This document shows, piece by piece, positions 1 through 20,744 of a stretch of DNA of 64,000 nt. How positions within the stretch are numbered: position 1 is the stretch's first letter; every line of letters starts with the position of its first letter. A program made the translations under genes and the position numbers. The notes beneath the pieces are model-generated. The model had not been told where the DNA came from, searched no databases, and was given only the letters and a program-made list of their open reading frames with translations. Source of the DNA: Umbelopsis ramanniana AG (Eukaryota > Mucoromycota > Umbelopsidomycetes > Umbelopsidales > Umbelopsidaceae); the NCBI RefSeq assembly GCF_025399195.1, contig NW_026252090.1, forward strand, positions 372,001 through 436,000, written 5' to 3'.

Positions 1-3000
1 TCTTCTTGAGAAGGTCAGCCGGATAAGAATAGAGTGTTTGGCTGGCAAAACCTCGGAACAGTGACAGAATCACCACGGTTGCAGCTAGGTCGTGTTTCCA
101 AAAGTAAAAAAAGTTCCCATTGCATTCATTAATAAACTATGCCTCTCATATTGCAAAAATACGTTATCAGTACACTTCTCCATACTCACCTCGTCGGATC
201 TCCACTTCCTTCTCAAAGTCAAGGATCGTCAGAATCCAATGCATGAGCGACCATAACCGATCGGTTAAAGCCACTGGACAGGTTTGGCACGCGACCCCAA
301 TAATAGACAGAGCGGATACACGAAGGTGCTTATCTGTCTCTCGGTTACCTAAAACAGCCTCCAAAGGCTCAAGCAACGAATCCACTACATAATCATGGGG
401 ACGTTCATTAAAACAACCGTTTAGTCATTGTATGCCAAACAAATAGTGGTTCACGCATCTTACCGTATTTGCCAAGGGCTTCACCACATCGTTGGACAGT
501 TTGCTGCAAAGCCTCCCCAATGCGAAGCCGGTGATCCAGGGGCCTCTTAGGGTCCGCATATATCTTTGCCAACTTTGTAATGATTTTGTTCCCATGAACA
601 TCCGTCAAGGCGCATAGGCCCTTTACGGCGTTCAAGTAAATAAAACTGTAACCAGTTAGCAAACGAAAAGACATGGACTGGCTAATCATTTAAAGCAACA
701 TAGCATAAACCAGATTGCTTGTTGTTAGGTGTTACTTACCTATCGTCATCTTGTACCATATTAACAAAAATGTCTAGTACTTCGTCTAATCCTTTGCCTT
801 CCGCAACTAGAGGATCTTTGGCTAAGACCATGTTTTTCAGCATGCCCATTCCGTGCGCTCGTACAGGCATCAATTCATCACGGAGCGCTTCCATAGCCTG
901 CTTGTAGGTATCAATGGACGACTGCATATTGGCGTTGTTACTGCCGGCCATCCGGTCACTGACATTTTCCTCAGCCTCCCGTGACTTAATGACTAAAGAA
1001 AGTTCTCTGGCCGACTCTTGAATGGCAGGTATCGGGTGATTTTGAAGGACTTGTAACTTGGGTAACAGCGCACCTAGTAATTGTTTTGCCTGCTTATCTA
1101 ACTCGTCGTTTTCTGTTACGGGGTTTGGAAATCACGTTAGAATAATATAACATACAATAAAAAGACAATCTTGTGTTCGTTTGAGTTATTTTTTTTTGGG
1201 GTGGGGGGTTGGCCTACACCACTCCCTTTCGTCTTGCAGGCGAGTACACAGCTGGGGTATTCATTGTAACACATACCATTCAGTACCGCACCCAATAGGT
1301 TGACTGCCAAAAATAGGGTGCCTAAGTCATCTTCCATTATAGCGGCTTCATCATCACCTTCCATTGCATCCTCAAAATTATCTTCTTGCGACACCAAATT
1401 TGAAATTCCAGCTAGTCCTGCATTGCCTGGTGTCGCCAAAGTAGGTGCTGATTCGTTGTAACCTTGATGGTCTGCTTGCATCAGGTGGCTATCGATCACA
1501 TTACTTGCAAAAGCGATAATTTGGGTGGGATTTTGTAATATTGTTGGCCCAAGCTTGTCCAACATGGTCATGATGAGATTCAATACCATGAGAATTCTTC
1601 ATGATAGTATAATTTCCATTGTTAATTTTTGAATACACGTTGCCAACGTGCAGGTGAAATTAGTTAATATGGACAAATGGAACTTACATTTTAGGCGCAA
1701 CCGAGCGACCTGACTCAGCTTGGAGTGAGAAATACTCGTTGAGCAAAGCGACAAAGAAATCCCCGCATAATGTCTGAATTCCAATAGTTTGGATAAAGTC
1801 AACAAAGATGTTTGTGTCCACTTGCAGGTGATCTCCCGCCACAACCGGAGGCTTCCTGTTGAATCAAGATTTGGTTGTAAAGCCGATTAAAAACGTTGTT
1901 TACGTTGGAATGAATAATTATCTTGCAGAAGGGAATACAAACTTGTGTAAGCGCATCACCACTCCACCGGTGGGACCAGGTGCAAAATATGCAAGTCGCT
2001 TATCGCCCTTTTTATCAAAAAGAATTCGCTTGAGTTCCATTGTCGCTTCAGATGTCGAGACAATTCGAAAGTACGTCGTTAGTATGTCGCCTGTGGTATC
2101 CTTCAAGCCCGACTTGGAGTGGTGAGAGAACTGGTATAGATGGTATAATGCTGGAACGCTAGATGATAAAAATGCTTGTATAATTTCGGGAGAGGGTTCT
2201 GCAGATACAAGCAGAGTGTGAATTGTGGTCATTATTTGCCGAATTCGCTCTTCCGAAATTACAACGGGATCAAAAGAATCTTCTGCTAAATTCTCCTCTT
2301 GTGGAGGGCATTGGTCCTGGTCCCAAGACTTGGCAAGAAAGCCGATGACGGGATCAATGAGATACTTTTCGGATAATGATCTATATTTCACCATTAATTT
2401 TGCAATGATGAACGAAACCACTTGTGTCTTGGCATCCGGAATGCCTTGCGCGATTATATCGATTAATTGAGGACAAAGAACGGAAAGATAGCTCTAAATC
2501 ATTGCTCATTTAGTATCAAAAGACTTCGTGCGGCGTTCTGTAATATGCGTTAGCTCCTTACTTCAACGGATCGAACTTGAAAAGGAAGCGTAGTAATCAA
2601 CGTTGAAAGTTTTTCCATTTGCGCTAACTTGACTAAAAAAAATGCATTAGTTTGGGTAGACAGAAAAAAGGCTGTCCACTCAAAGTAGGTCACCTTCTTG
2701 GACTCCTCCTATAGAAAAGTCAAGCACAGCTGCTACTCCCTTTGGTCGTAACAACACCTGAGATAGGAATCGTCCACATATACTGCGAAGCCAATTAGGT
2801 ACAGGATGAAGCGGAGAAGTACCCAGTAGTAACGACAATGATTCCATGGATTTGTATGAGTCAACACTGTTATTCAAATTGTGAAAGTAAGCGTCCGATT
2901 GACAGAACAGCACGCGTGGTATCGTCAGTTACCTTTTGAACAAATGCTGAAATCTTTCAACGAATTTCTCGCGATCAATTTGAATCTGTGGAGCATTCAC

Positions 3001-3959
3001 TTGAAAAGGTGACAAACGAGGCTGTTCTGCGCTTTCTCCTTCTTTCTTACTCAATTCTGATTGCTCCTTCTCAATTGCAGCAAAAGGTGCATAGGCCATT
3101 TGAAGCAAACCAGCATATATATCAATCAAGTGGCGGTTCAACAATATGGATGCGACTGAAGTATATGTTTCTTCCTTTGGTTTCGATTGTATAATGTCGG
3201 TTAATTCTGTCATAATATGGGAAAGATGTCCTATGTCAAGAGATTTTTCGGCTTCTTGCTGGGTTGGTGAATTGCTGACAAACCCTGATGAATCGTTGAT
3301 TGTAGGCAGCTATCAGTATGTAAGCTAGATCACTCGCTGGTGGACAAGAACCACTGTACCTCTATTAGCATAGCCTGATTTTACACGTTGCTTAAGGGGT
3401 AGTCCAACACCGTTCAGCAGCTGTGGATACTCTCCCCAAGTGATAACAATTTCCAGAAGTGTATGGACCACTCGTAAATCTTTAACACCCAATAATTCCT
3501 TGAGACCCTTTGCCTCTGAAATCAATTACATAAGTCATGAATACTATGTAATACATACAAAATCTCCATTGGCTTATACCTTCACTATCTACTTTGGAAT
3601 TCAGCTCTCGTTGTATTAGCTTCAGGTATTCTAGGCATCGTAACACGAACTGCCACTTTATGTCGTCTGTAGGAATATCTACATCCATTGCTTGGTCACT
3701 CCCGTCTGTATGCTCGGTTATATCAAGTTTTGCTAGACTTTTAGCTAGCTGATCATTCAATTGCTTTTCGTCTGTTATAAATCGTGACATTCTATGTGAT
3801 TAACAATACGTTGTGGTGGTAACAGAGTATACTAGGTATGCTTCATATACCTTTCTCATTGGCGGCAAATGATCCCTCAATGAGCTTTGAGGCATTTGCT
3901 ATTACTCCTTTTAAGGATGCGTCGGCAAGTACGATGCTGGTGTGAGGAGGTGATGCCAT
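1..3959 (-). CDS. RTP1/TANGO6-like RNA polymerase II assembly factor, C-terminus cut by window edge
   Basis: Probable orthologue of yeast Rtp1 and animal TANGO6, an alpha-helical (HEAT-like) cytoplasmic protein that, in yeast, helps assemble and import RNA polymerase II. The gene has many introns and its exons read toward the left edge. The ATG at 3957-3959 opens a first exon beginning MASPPHTSIVLAD. Family-like blocks are GVKDLRVVHTLLEI and LLNGVGLPLKQR (3370-3500), LGTLFLAVNLLGAVLNG (1270-1330), and, in the RTP1 C1 region, YLNAVKGLCALTD and RIGEALQQTVQRCGEALGKYG (450-640). The C2 region continues at 167-385, and the last exon in the window still reads openly at base 1 (FRGFASQTLYSYPADLLKK), so the 3' end is missing. 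The rest of the protein is helical without catalytic motifs. Identification rests on these blocks; exact exon borders were not all resolved. Confidence 0.8.
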
Positions 3960-5377
3960 TGTAGTAGTCAATCAAGCTAACTAACTCATGTGGCAGCACC
4001 AAAAAATCAAGAAGGCAGTTTATGCGCAGTCCTATCAAGCCACAATGCAAATGTGGCTGAAATGCGATGTTCTTCAGCTTCCGCTGGCTGGTACATGCCA
4101 AACATCTATTTTCCAAGCTAACTTGAAAGATATTTGTTGCATAACATCTGGATAAAAAAGTTGGCGTTGGGATCTACATACTCAATTCATGTCTGGTTAT
4201 TTAGATACCAGCAGAATATCCTGTATTTCTATTGTTTTTTATTTTGTATAATTTACAATATACTGTAGTTGTCTGTCAATAACATTCGATGAAATCAAGC
4301 TAGTAGCATCTTTTGTTGACAGAAACAATAAAAGCAGTTGTTAATTTGGGCCAGTCAATCACTGGAAACGGTATGATTGGTATCAACGATAACATGCAAA
4401 AACTAATCGAAATGATCAAGTCTTGTAGTAAGGATGTCATTCATTTCGCCTACAAAGTGCCAAAGATACTTTAGCAAAGGGTAATTTTGCGAATTATATA
4501 TGTCATCAATATCATGGCGAAGCTAAGTAATTGGCCTTTATTCGAGATCTTTCGCGCCTTAACCAGTGTCTCTGCCTGATGGAATTATTATCTTAACATA
4601 CCTTCAAATTACATTATAATACGTTTACTGCCAGAACATCGTCTCATTTGCTTTCAAATATCACTTCGTGAACATAAAATTTTGTCAATATCAATGCCTT
4701 CAACTTTGACGTGCACACATCAAAAGTTTGTAAAAGTAGTGTCATTCAAGCCTTTCAGAATTTGCTAGTTCTTCGACCTAATTACACTCTTCAGATTATT
4801 CATCTTGATCGGCATGAATTAATGTCATTGAAGTGAGGATATTGATAATACGTTCGGGGTGTATGTAGCCAATTCAATTTAGCTAAAATCTTGGCATCAT
4901 CCCCTGTTATTGTATTGGGCTCGAACCAACTTCCAGACGAACAAAATGATAACACACAATCGATGTTGATGTAGATGGTTTGGCGCTACGGCGGATGACG
5001 CAAAAGTCCTCATTTCGATCTTCAAATTCGACTTGGGAAAAAATTGGCTATTGGACAAGTCTGATGATATGGATCGCGCGACAGGTGAAACGATCGAAAT
5101 TGACAATTTTGGTATACCACATTGGACATATTCACGTTGAACGATTTTTCTGTTGGCTTTGAATAAAAGTCCCTGTGTAATGTCGGTCAGCTTCAGTGAG
5201 CTAGCTCGACGACGTATAGTGTACAGTATACTTGAACCCAGCAATCAATATTACAATTGTGTATATAATTTTGGCGAACTGTGTTCAGTGTTGGCCAAGG
5301 TCGGCCATATAAAAAGTCACAACCAAAATTTTTGTGGGATAGCCCCTCCATTTTAACATTTGAAGACAACACACTCA
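3960..5377. other. Intergenic spacer between divergent RTP1-like and CBP3 genes
   Basis: About 1.4 kb of AT-rich sequence without a convincing gene. Open frames here (for example minus-strand 4897-5244) have no recognisable domain and no splice-supported continuation. It must contain both divergent promoters. No clear TATA box or operator was recognised. Confidence 0.6.
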
Positions 5378-6634
5378 ATGTCGGCCATCAGTAGAGCGGC
5401 CGCTCGTGGCATTTTCCTAAAGGTAGGCTTACTCATGAAGCAGCCAATCATTTCATAATGTCGCCTGGATGTTAACCTCGCCTAGACATCTACCCCTTTG
5501 TCACGACGATTGCTTCTGCAAAGAGTTGTCAACCCCGGTATATTCACCAGAATTCAGGTATCGTGAAGTCATAAGTTCGTCTGATGGGTAGCTTGAGCTT
5601 TCCTAACAGTACGCTAGCAGAATGGCGCTTTAAACCAACACTATTCTACGGAAGTAAAAGAGACTCAGCCAAAAAAGGAATATTCAGAGACGACTAAGAA
5701 GGTGGTGTTTGGCATTGCTCGAATGCTGGGATATTATTCAACGAGCTCTACGGCTATTCGTGCTAGTCGCGATTTATACAACGTATGTGCCAAGCAAGTG
5801 GAAGAAAACAAGAAGTTTTACCACCAAGGTTTGGCCATGACTTATGTTTATATGCAGCGCTTGCCAAGCACTCAAACAGGAACTAACTGTATCAATTAGA
5901 TTGCAACTTGCCTGACAACTTTCAGACATGGTTTTCTATTACTCAAGTACATGTGTGGATGCTTATGGTTCGTTTAAGAGCTGAGGACCACGGAAAGATA
6001 TATATCCAAGAACTAGTGAACCGATTTTTTGAGGATGCAGAGGATAGAATCAGATCGCACGGGGTATGGATTCGATCGATTACCTTGAGTTGGTTATAAC
6101 CAGTACTGACGATCAATTCTTGGCCCAAATAGGTTACATCTGGACGTATAGTGGAAAGTTATGTAAAGGATCTCTTAGCGCAATTTCACGGCGGCGTCGT
6201 TGCATACGATGAAGGTATGTGCAAGGACGACCCTGTCCTTGCCGCTGCTTTATGGAGGTAAGCCACTCACTTGCATATAGCGCACAACGAATAATGTGAT
6301 ACTTATGATGATCAATAGAAACGTATTCACACCAACAACTGGCAATGCAAATGACCTTGCTTATATTGTACAATATATTCGCCGTGAGCTCAAGATTTTA
6401 GACGACTATGATAGCGAAAAATTGAATGACGGTCAGGTAAGCTTCTCTAAACCAGAAGCTCACTTTTCCCAAACATAATAGTATATAGAGAAAATTCAAT
6501 TCAATTTAACATAAAATTAGCACAAGCAATCGCAAAGTGATCCAATGGTGGTGGTGTTGTGTCGTGCTTTGTCGCGTTTGAATAAGCGGGTCAAAAATTT
6601 CTATGAAGAGATTAAATTTTTTAAAAACATATGA
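5378..6634 (+). CDS. CBP3: Cbp3/UQCC1-type ubiquinol-cytochrome c reductase assembly chaperone
   Basis: Mitochondrial assembly factor that in yeast acts with Cbp6 at the mitoribosome exit to bind newly made cytochrome b and promote complex III (bc1) assembly. The first exon starts MSAISRAAARGIFLK, a basic, Ser/Ala-rich sequence typical of a mitochondrial presequence, and continues in the next exon (TSTPLSRRLLLQRVV). After an acceptor at about 5629 the mature region follows. The chaperone domain is recognisable from LPDNFQTWFSITQVHVWMLM, RAEDHGKIYIQELVNRFFED and RIRSHGV. It continues through several short introns (GMCKDDPVLAAALWR, then NDLAYIVQYIRRELKIL) and ends KRVKNFYEEIKFFKNI with TGA at 6632-6634. 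Exon joins are inferred from GT/AG signals and frame. About 300 residues, normal for the family. Confidence 0.88.
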
Positions 6635-6879
6635 CGTATGACCTTGGAGTTTGGTGCTTGAAAAACTCTGCTTTGCCACACCCGAGAGGCACTTTAACAG
6701 ATTTTATGTTCAGTCAATCAATCAATCAGTAACTCGCCAGTTATTTCTATCCTGAAAGTACGTTAATCTCAAAGTCAATGCTATTCATAGCAGATTAATA
6801 TTTTACTAATACTTGAATCTCTCTCCAGTATCTTCATCGTAGCACTGATCGTTAGATAGACATCGACAAAGCCTTGATC

Positions 6880-14423
<7,544 letters not shown>

Positions 14424-14694
14424 AATAGTAATTAGGAAAAAAAAGTTTCTGACATTCATTTCTGTAGTAAATTTCTTTCGCTTTAAAAAAAATACACTCA
14501 TCCCAAGCTAACTTTATGCTTGGAAGTTTTTCTCATATGGCATGGCTGCTGTGGCTCGATAGCATCTGATTACAAAGTATGGCCAGCAAATGGTCTCTAG
14601 ATATATTTTTTTTTATGCATCAAAAGAAGAAAATTAATATTACAACAAGAAATGTCTAAACGTTACAAAACATGCCAGCTATCTAACCCTGGCT

Positions 14695-15927
14695 TTAAGA
14701 ACGAACAAAAGTAGTCAAATGCTCTCGCACTCGGTCATCCAACTTGATAGGTGTATCATTTGCAAGCATTTCCTTCGCCTCGTCGCCAAGCCAGTATTTC
14801 TTTTCTTCCTGGCCGACGTCAATCTCGCTCTCTTCCAGAGGCTTTCTCTCATTCAGCGCAACGGCAACAGAATACTCTCCAATCCAGTCAACTCGCTTGT
14901 AGTCAGCAGCCCACATGTACAATCTGTACGGGATGTTGTACCATCCAATAACGTTGTTGTGAGGGATATACATGACGGGAGGGAAGGATGGTGGCAACGA
15001 AAATGCTGGTTCTTCCTCGGTTACCATATTACCATCGACTAGTGCAAAGTCTTGTGAATTTTCGTCGCCTGAAGCGGATACAACTACAGCTGGTTCACCA
15101 GCGAGAGGAGCATCTTCGTCGCGGTGGTTGGTTTCTCCTTGGAAAGACAATTGCTCAGGCTGATTATTGTTGTCTTCAGGTGTTGTAGATTTCTCATCTA
15201 CAATTGCAACTGCTTCCGGCTTTACTTCTTCAATCTTCTCGTCCTTCAGAGAAGCTTCACAGCCTTTCGCTAAACCATTCAGTACTTCTTTCCAAGCCAC
15301 TCTACCAATAGCGATGATGCCGTCGATCTCGTTTTGTTGAACAGGGACAGGTGAAAATGGGTTGCCGGCCTTGGCTGCTACTACCATAGCTGGTTTGGTA
15401 CCTTCTTTGGCTGCTTTGCGCTTTTGTCTAATTTCTTCGCAGATCATTGCCTCGATATCGCCATTGTTTCTTCCTTCTCTAATTTCGTAGTCCACGGCAG
15501 CCTTATACAACACGGGCTAAGATAGAAAAACGATGTATTTAATGGAATTGTACACGGGAATAGCCCATTGCTTCATTTTTACAACTTACCTTGACATATT
15601 CACGGAACCAAACACGGCTTTTGTCCATACCATCGCCCGGTGGTGGTGCAATATAAATTGTAACTTTACGAGGCATCTCCTAACATTTGCACTATGTTTT
15701 AGCCTTCAAATGTGGTTATTTGTCAATACACGTTCCATCCATCTTACCCGGACACCTAAAGGTCGATCAGCCAACCATGTCACTCGGTCGTATAGTCTTT
15801 GGTGGGATTGTTTAGAGTAATAGTTGCTACCATAGACAACTCCAGATATTCCAATTACTATTGAGCTGAAGATGAGAGTTCCTCTGGAGGGAGCTTTCAA
15901 ACCGAATGGTAACTTTCTGGTAGCCAT
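14695..15927 (-). CDS. TIM54: Tim54, mitochondrial inner membrane TIM22 translocase subunit
   Basis: Fungal-specific subunit of the TIM22 complex, which inserts carrier proteins into the mitochondrial inner membrane. The N-terminus MATRKLPFGLKAPSRGTLIF followed by SSIVIGISGVVYGSNYYSK gives a short matrix tail and a single membrane segment, then LYDRVTWLADRPLGV. The next exon (about 15590-15675) carries the conserved KVTIYIAPPPGDG...REYVKPV block, and the third exon continues with AAVDYEIREGRNNGDIEAMI. The C-terminal domain ends with HNNVIGWYNIPYRLYMW and DRVREHLTTFVRS. A central acidic linker (15000-15250) is poorly conserved. Two introns lie near the 5' end. About 360 residues, shorter than yeast Tim54 (478). 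The start ATG at 15925-15927 faces the APC13-like gene 141 bp away. Confidence 0.88.
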
Positions 15928-16068
15928 GAGGAGAGATCAGAGACAGGCGGGCCCAAACAAAACAAGGGAAAAATGTTAATATCACAGTCACTTGTTCTTT
16001 TATACACAATTGAACATGGTAAGCTCATTATACTTTGGACAAAAATGAAGTAGCAGCAGAATTAACTC
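15928..16068. promoter_or_regulatory. Short shared promoter between TIM54 and the APC13-like gene
   Basis: Only 141 bp separate the two opposed start codons, so both promoters and both 5' UTRs must share this segment. No TATA box is evident. Co-regulation is an inference from geometry. Confidence 0.5.
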
Positions 16069-16460
16069 ATGCATGCAATCCAGGATAGTCACTTCACTCA
16101 CATTCACTGGAGAACTTCACAACTTGCTGTCTTGAGCGACGACTGGATTGGCGAGCGTCTACCTGAAGAATGTACGTGTCATAGTCCCGCTTGACCGTAT
16201 TTACTGATATTGGCTATGTATCTAACCATTCAAAATACAGCTGTTGATGTTCCAAAAGACCACCAGTTGGTACCAGACGAAGATGGCGATATATGTACGT
16301 GTTAGCCATGATACATTAGGGATAAGTGAGATAGCAACTAACTATTTCGTCTTCAAACTCAGTCCTAGGTACACTCACATTTAGCAGCAAGAAAAAGCCA
16401 AAGAAACCCACATGGGACCATAGTACAATGGAAGAGGATACTGCTATGGCAGAAAGATAG
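16069..16460 (+). CDS. APC13/SWM1-like small subunit of the anaphase-promoting complex
   Basis: A three-exon gene encoding 84 residues, too small to stand out as an open frame. Proposed join: 16069-16171, 16241-16294, 16363-16460; all introns are GT-AG and the sum is an exact multiple of three. The product reads HWRTSQLAVLSDDWIGERLP, then a VDVPKDHQLVPDEDGD block, a Lys-rich linker and a C-terminal Trp-Asp followed by an acidic stretch. This follows the APC13 pattern (a leucine-aspartate-aspartate-x-tryptophan motif, a leucine-proline pair, a valine-proline block, an acidic segment, then W-D), the small subunit that stabilises TPR subunits of APC/C. The identification rests on motif order, not on strong identity; a database search is needed to confirm. 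Confidence 0.62.
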
Positions 16461-16745
16461 ACATGGGCCACACATCTACAATATACCAAATGTAAGGTCA
16501 TTGGCATTCTCTTTACTAAATCGTAATGTTACGGCTTTACACTTTTTCCTCGTTCCAAATGACCGCCACAACCCCGGATTTTGTACTCGTTAAATTGCAA
16601 TACGCAACTTTTTTTTTTTACATCTTTGTAAGATACTATTAAACATTTTAATTTTAGTTCCTTGAAAATCATTCCGTGAGTTGACAGAAAGTAGTATTAA
16701 AAGTACAATTTCATCTCAAGATAGATCAGGGTGTAAGGTGCACGA

Positions 16746-18773
16746 CTAGTTATCGGCATTTTGCATTGGTCCCTTGTAGAAATGTCTGCCAGAGACAATC
16801 CAGAAGAAAAGTGCAAAGAGTAAGACGGCGCCAATCATCAAACTAGCGTAGTTCATGCTGACTGGAGAAACGGGAGAAACAGCTGGGAAACACAAAATAA
16901 CGGCAAAGAAAGAGATCCAAATCAATGAGACGACGTTGATGGGAAGACTGTACTTTCCGAGATTGAATGGACCCTTTTCCATGGTGTTTCTTGTGAAGAC
17001 CAAGCGACAGAAAAATGGAAGACCGTAGGAGATGTTGACAGCAATAACAGCAGTCGACATAATAGCTTGCCAAAAGACGGTGCTTCCAAAAGACTAGTGA
17101 CAGTGATGAGCGACAGGGTTCGAAAGTGCGAAAGACAATGAATGAAAATCTTAGCTTACCGGCATAATAATGGCAATACAGATGACCAATTGCAACCAGA
17201 TAGCCCGAACAGGGGCATGGGTTTTGTCACTCAGCTTGTAGAAGAACTTTGAATATGGCAAGCAGCCATCACGAGCCATAGCCCAAATCAAATGCGCACA
17301 AGCCAAAATTGAGTTGAACAAAGATCCAAGCTGAGCTCCCAATAGAATGAGAAGGAAGAAAATAGTCAAGCCGTTGTTATTGGTTGTAGTGTAAAATAGT
17401 CTGGCAATGGGAACAGTGGATGACATGATATCATCGACATCTTGAATGGAGAACAAGACAGCCAAGATAAGGACAAGACCTTGAATCCATGCGCCAACGA
17501 TGGACACAATAATGCCTCTGGGAGCAGCAATATCTGCACGGTAAGTCTCTTCAACAATTTGTGCAGATGTTTCGTAACCAATCTATAGCAATATATACAC
17601 TATCAATTAGTACGAGGTCACTTACGTACTTTGCTTCATAAAATATAACATACCAAAGTCCAACCAGCTTGCAACATTCCGAGAAAGAATACGATACCAG
17701 CGTTAGTATAACCAGTGTTGTTGATGAACTCTGTGAACACCCATTGTGCAGGCTGATGGGTAGGTGCCATGGCTGAAAGTGGTTGTCAGTAGGGTTGTAA
17801 TATAAAAGGTATCTTTCATATTAAACTCTTTCTTACCTGGCATGGCAACCACAATGATAACAGTTCCAATCAAAGCCCAAGCAACTATAAGAAAAATGGT
17901 GTTACTGGTTAGTATGATAGATTTTAAAATTTATGCTGATAAAGCTGATGAGTATCTTACCAATAAACTTGTTAATGATACCAGTGGCCCCTGTGCCCAA
18001 CAAGTTGACAAGAGCTGCCAGGACGAGAAGTCCGACGTAGATTCCAACATAAGCGCCTTGAGGATAAGTTCCCTCGCCCATGGCTACCATACCGAGGATA
18101 AATTGTGCTCCTCCATATGCCAATGTCATGTTGACAGCAAGCAAACCGACCAAGTAGGTATATCCCGCCATCCAGGCAGCAAAAGGACCCCAATTTTTAT
18201 CGGCAAGTCTGAAGCACCAATAATATACACCACCAGCCGTTGGCATCGCTATTTAAAAAAATCCATTAATATATAATTCAATGCACTTGTTGATCAGAGT
18301 ACATAAAAACTTACCAGACACAATCTCAGCCATTCCCAATCCAATAAGACTGACAAATGTCGCAACAATAATCCAACCAAAGAACAAAGCTACCGGGCCT
18401 CCACTGTTTAAAGATGGTCCAAATCCAACACTGTCGTAGAAACTCAGTCAGAAACCATACCCAATACAACATACATTACCAAAAAGGATTACGAACCTCC
18501 AACTAGGCAATACAGCCATGGTAGAGAAGGCAAAGCCGAATTGTACGAACATATCCAGAGATCTTTTGAACTCTTGCTTATATCCAAGATCGTGTAACCT
18601 TTGAGCATCATAGTCCAACTCATTGCTTTCTATGTGCTCAACATCGACGTTTGTAGGTGCGTCAGTTGTCTTTTGCTGTCAGAAGATCTCCGAGGTCAGT
18701 GTGTGGGGAGGTAACTTGCGTTGTACTGTGAGTGACATACCTGGGTACCCTCATTAGCGGTTTTCTCGTCCAT
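16746..18773 (-). CDS. Amino acid/choline permease, APC superfamily (Uga4/Hnm1-like)
   Basis: Polytopic plasma-membrane transporter of about 535 residues interrupted by several short introns. The start MDEKTANEGTQ is followed by a hydrophilic cytoplasmic tail, then YKQEFKRSLDMFVQFGFAFS, the typical entry to the first membrane helix of the amino acid-choline transporter family. Family signatures include GLGMAEIVSG joined to MPTAGGVYYWCFRLAD, the GIINKFIGK loop, GAQLGSLFNSILACAHLIWA, and MARDGCLPYSKFFYKL before TM9-10. It ends in a basic/Asn-rich tail (HFYKGPMQNADN). The substrate cannot be told from sequence: relatives import GABA, choline, urea or other amines. It is transcribed away from a 2-kb upstream spacer that could hold nitrogen- or substrate-responsive control. 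Confidence 0.88.
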
Positions 18774-20744
18774 ATTGGATTGATAATGTGAGAGAGAAGA
18801 AACTGCAAGATAACGAGCGCGCTACCGATACTGCTAGGTTATAAACCCTTTCAATCCTTGCAGGAGGATATCATCTCTCACGTTGCTCAATGAGGCAACT
18901 GAGGGTCATGTGCTTACTTTACGGCTACTAACCAATGGGTTTGGCGGATTTGAATATGATTGGCCGACCATTACAAATAACTATTCATGGGTGGCGTGGA
19001 TTTTGGTGTCTACCATCGACATCTGATATTCCAATCATTTCAGAACATATCCGTGCATATGGTTAAAGTACAATCGAACCCTATTGAAAGGGTACTGTTT
19101 TCGATGACCATGTCATGCAATTCTGTACGTGAAGATTTATACTATTGTAAACATGCCAGAACTATGCTGTTCCTGTTCTAGTAGCGAAGCAAGATGTCGT
19201 TCAAGTCAATTCCTGTAACACCAAAAGATAGAAATTAAACTAGTTGGTTCATATCAATCTCCCAAGCCCGATATCGCGCGAGCTATTCTGCCTTATCTGC
19301 GGTCAACCTCAAATGCCGCTTTTGTTATACAATCGCCTGTTTCTCGCTTTAAGCTGCGCCAACTTCTAACCCATATATATCTTTGAGATAACCGAGGTTT
19401 CCGAGCGACCAGCCAAAATCTGAGTTTGACCATCATTTGCAATCAATTGATGGCTGGTATCGTTCAGTTCCTAAAGACATTTTCATCGTGCTTGTGAAGC
19501 GACGTACTCTCCAGGTATAGAACTTTGGGAAATCCATCCGCCGCTTTCTCACATACCTCTTAATTTTTCCTATGCATACGTACTCACTTCAAACTTTGTT
19601 TTCTTCGACAATTTTCCCATGCTGCCTAACGTACCCTGTGCCATCTTGGTAAGATCGGTTTGTCGGACCTTCACCCCGTTTTTGTTAGGGCAAAGTAGTG
19701 ATCGATCGTGAAGAATGGACAAATATATCAATACTGACGCAAGTCTCTGTGTTGCAGGCTTACAACAACTGACTGGCCATCGAATCTGACATCATGGCTC
19801 AGTTGTATTACACGTTATAATTTTTTATCAAAGATGGGTTGCACTGCACCTGTCGAGCCAGTGACACTTGGAATTTGTACCTAAACCATAAACCTTATGC
19901 TGACCTATTATTTGTAATTATGTTGTTTTACATATTAAAATCCATGTACAATGCTGCATCAGGAATGGAGTGGTCAATATAATACATATTAGGAGGAAAC
20001 AATACATTAATGGAGGTCTCGACGTGTCTAGTTTCACCAAATGCGCTCTCTCATACTGACGCAGTTTTTCATATGACTCCCGTCTGTGATATGATAGCCA
20101 TATTACACGTGATGAACAAGGGCCTACTTGTCAAGCAGCGCCAAGATCAATTGCAAAATACCAGCTAATTCTAAACCTTAAGTTTTATAAAAATGAAAGG
20201 AATTGCTGTTATCCTTATAAATACGAGGTGCTCAAGATGGACTGATCTACCTTGCCACTGGGTAGCTTTTTTTTTTTTTTTTTTCAAACATTTCACTTTC
20301 ATATTTTGGACCATGTGTCCTAGACGCACATCAAGCATCGCTTATAAGAGTCCCTTTTTTTTTATGTGTAAGCAACGGTAGTAGTTGCGACCACCTGTAC
20401 GTTAAAGCACGTAAAAGTAAAGTTCTTGACTGAAAAGGTACCAACTGAATGTGGGTTAAAGCACATGAATACACGTCCAAAATCGTACCGAGAGCTTATT
20501 CTCCAGGTTCTAGTACGCGTTTTGGCTGCAACGAGACATCCTGCCGCGAAAGGAGGTTCAATGTTTGTTTCATGCACTGTCAAGTGAAGCGGTCACAAAT
20601 TTGCAATTTTCATTATGAACTTGCGAATATTACGGGGTAAGGGATACCTCGAGTTACCTTTATTTCTGTCAAAGCTTGATTGGAACCGTTGCCACGATGT
20701 CCTTGGGTATGCTCTGTCATTCCACTCTTTGAACCACAATTTGA
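18774..20744. other. 2-kb spacer between divergent permease and DUG2 genes
   Basis: No gene recognised on either strand; open frames are short and without domain character. Contains a long poly-T tract (about 20269-20284) and a second T run near 20356. It holds the permease promoter and, at its right end, that of DUG2. An additional upstream, non-obvious first exon of DUG2 cannot be excluded. Confidence 0.55.

Noticed and set aside
4905-4990. tRNA T-arm-like sequence (GGTTCGAGCCC on the minus strand)
   Set aside because: No matching A box, anticodon arm or pairing acceptor stem at the required distances.
4897-5244. 115-codon minus-strand open frame
   Set aside because: AT-rich spacer, no domain; overlaps other open frames on the opposite strand.
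19790-19860. A-box-like TGGCTCAGTTG
   Set aside because: No B box or cloverleaf downstream.
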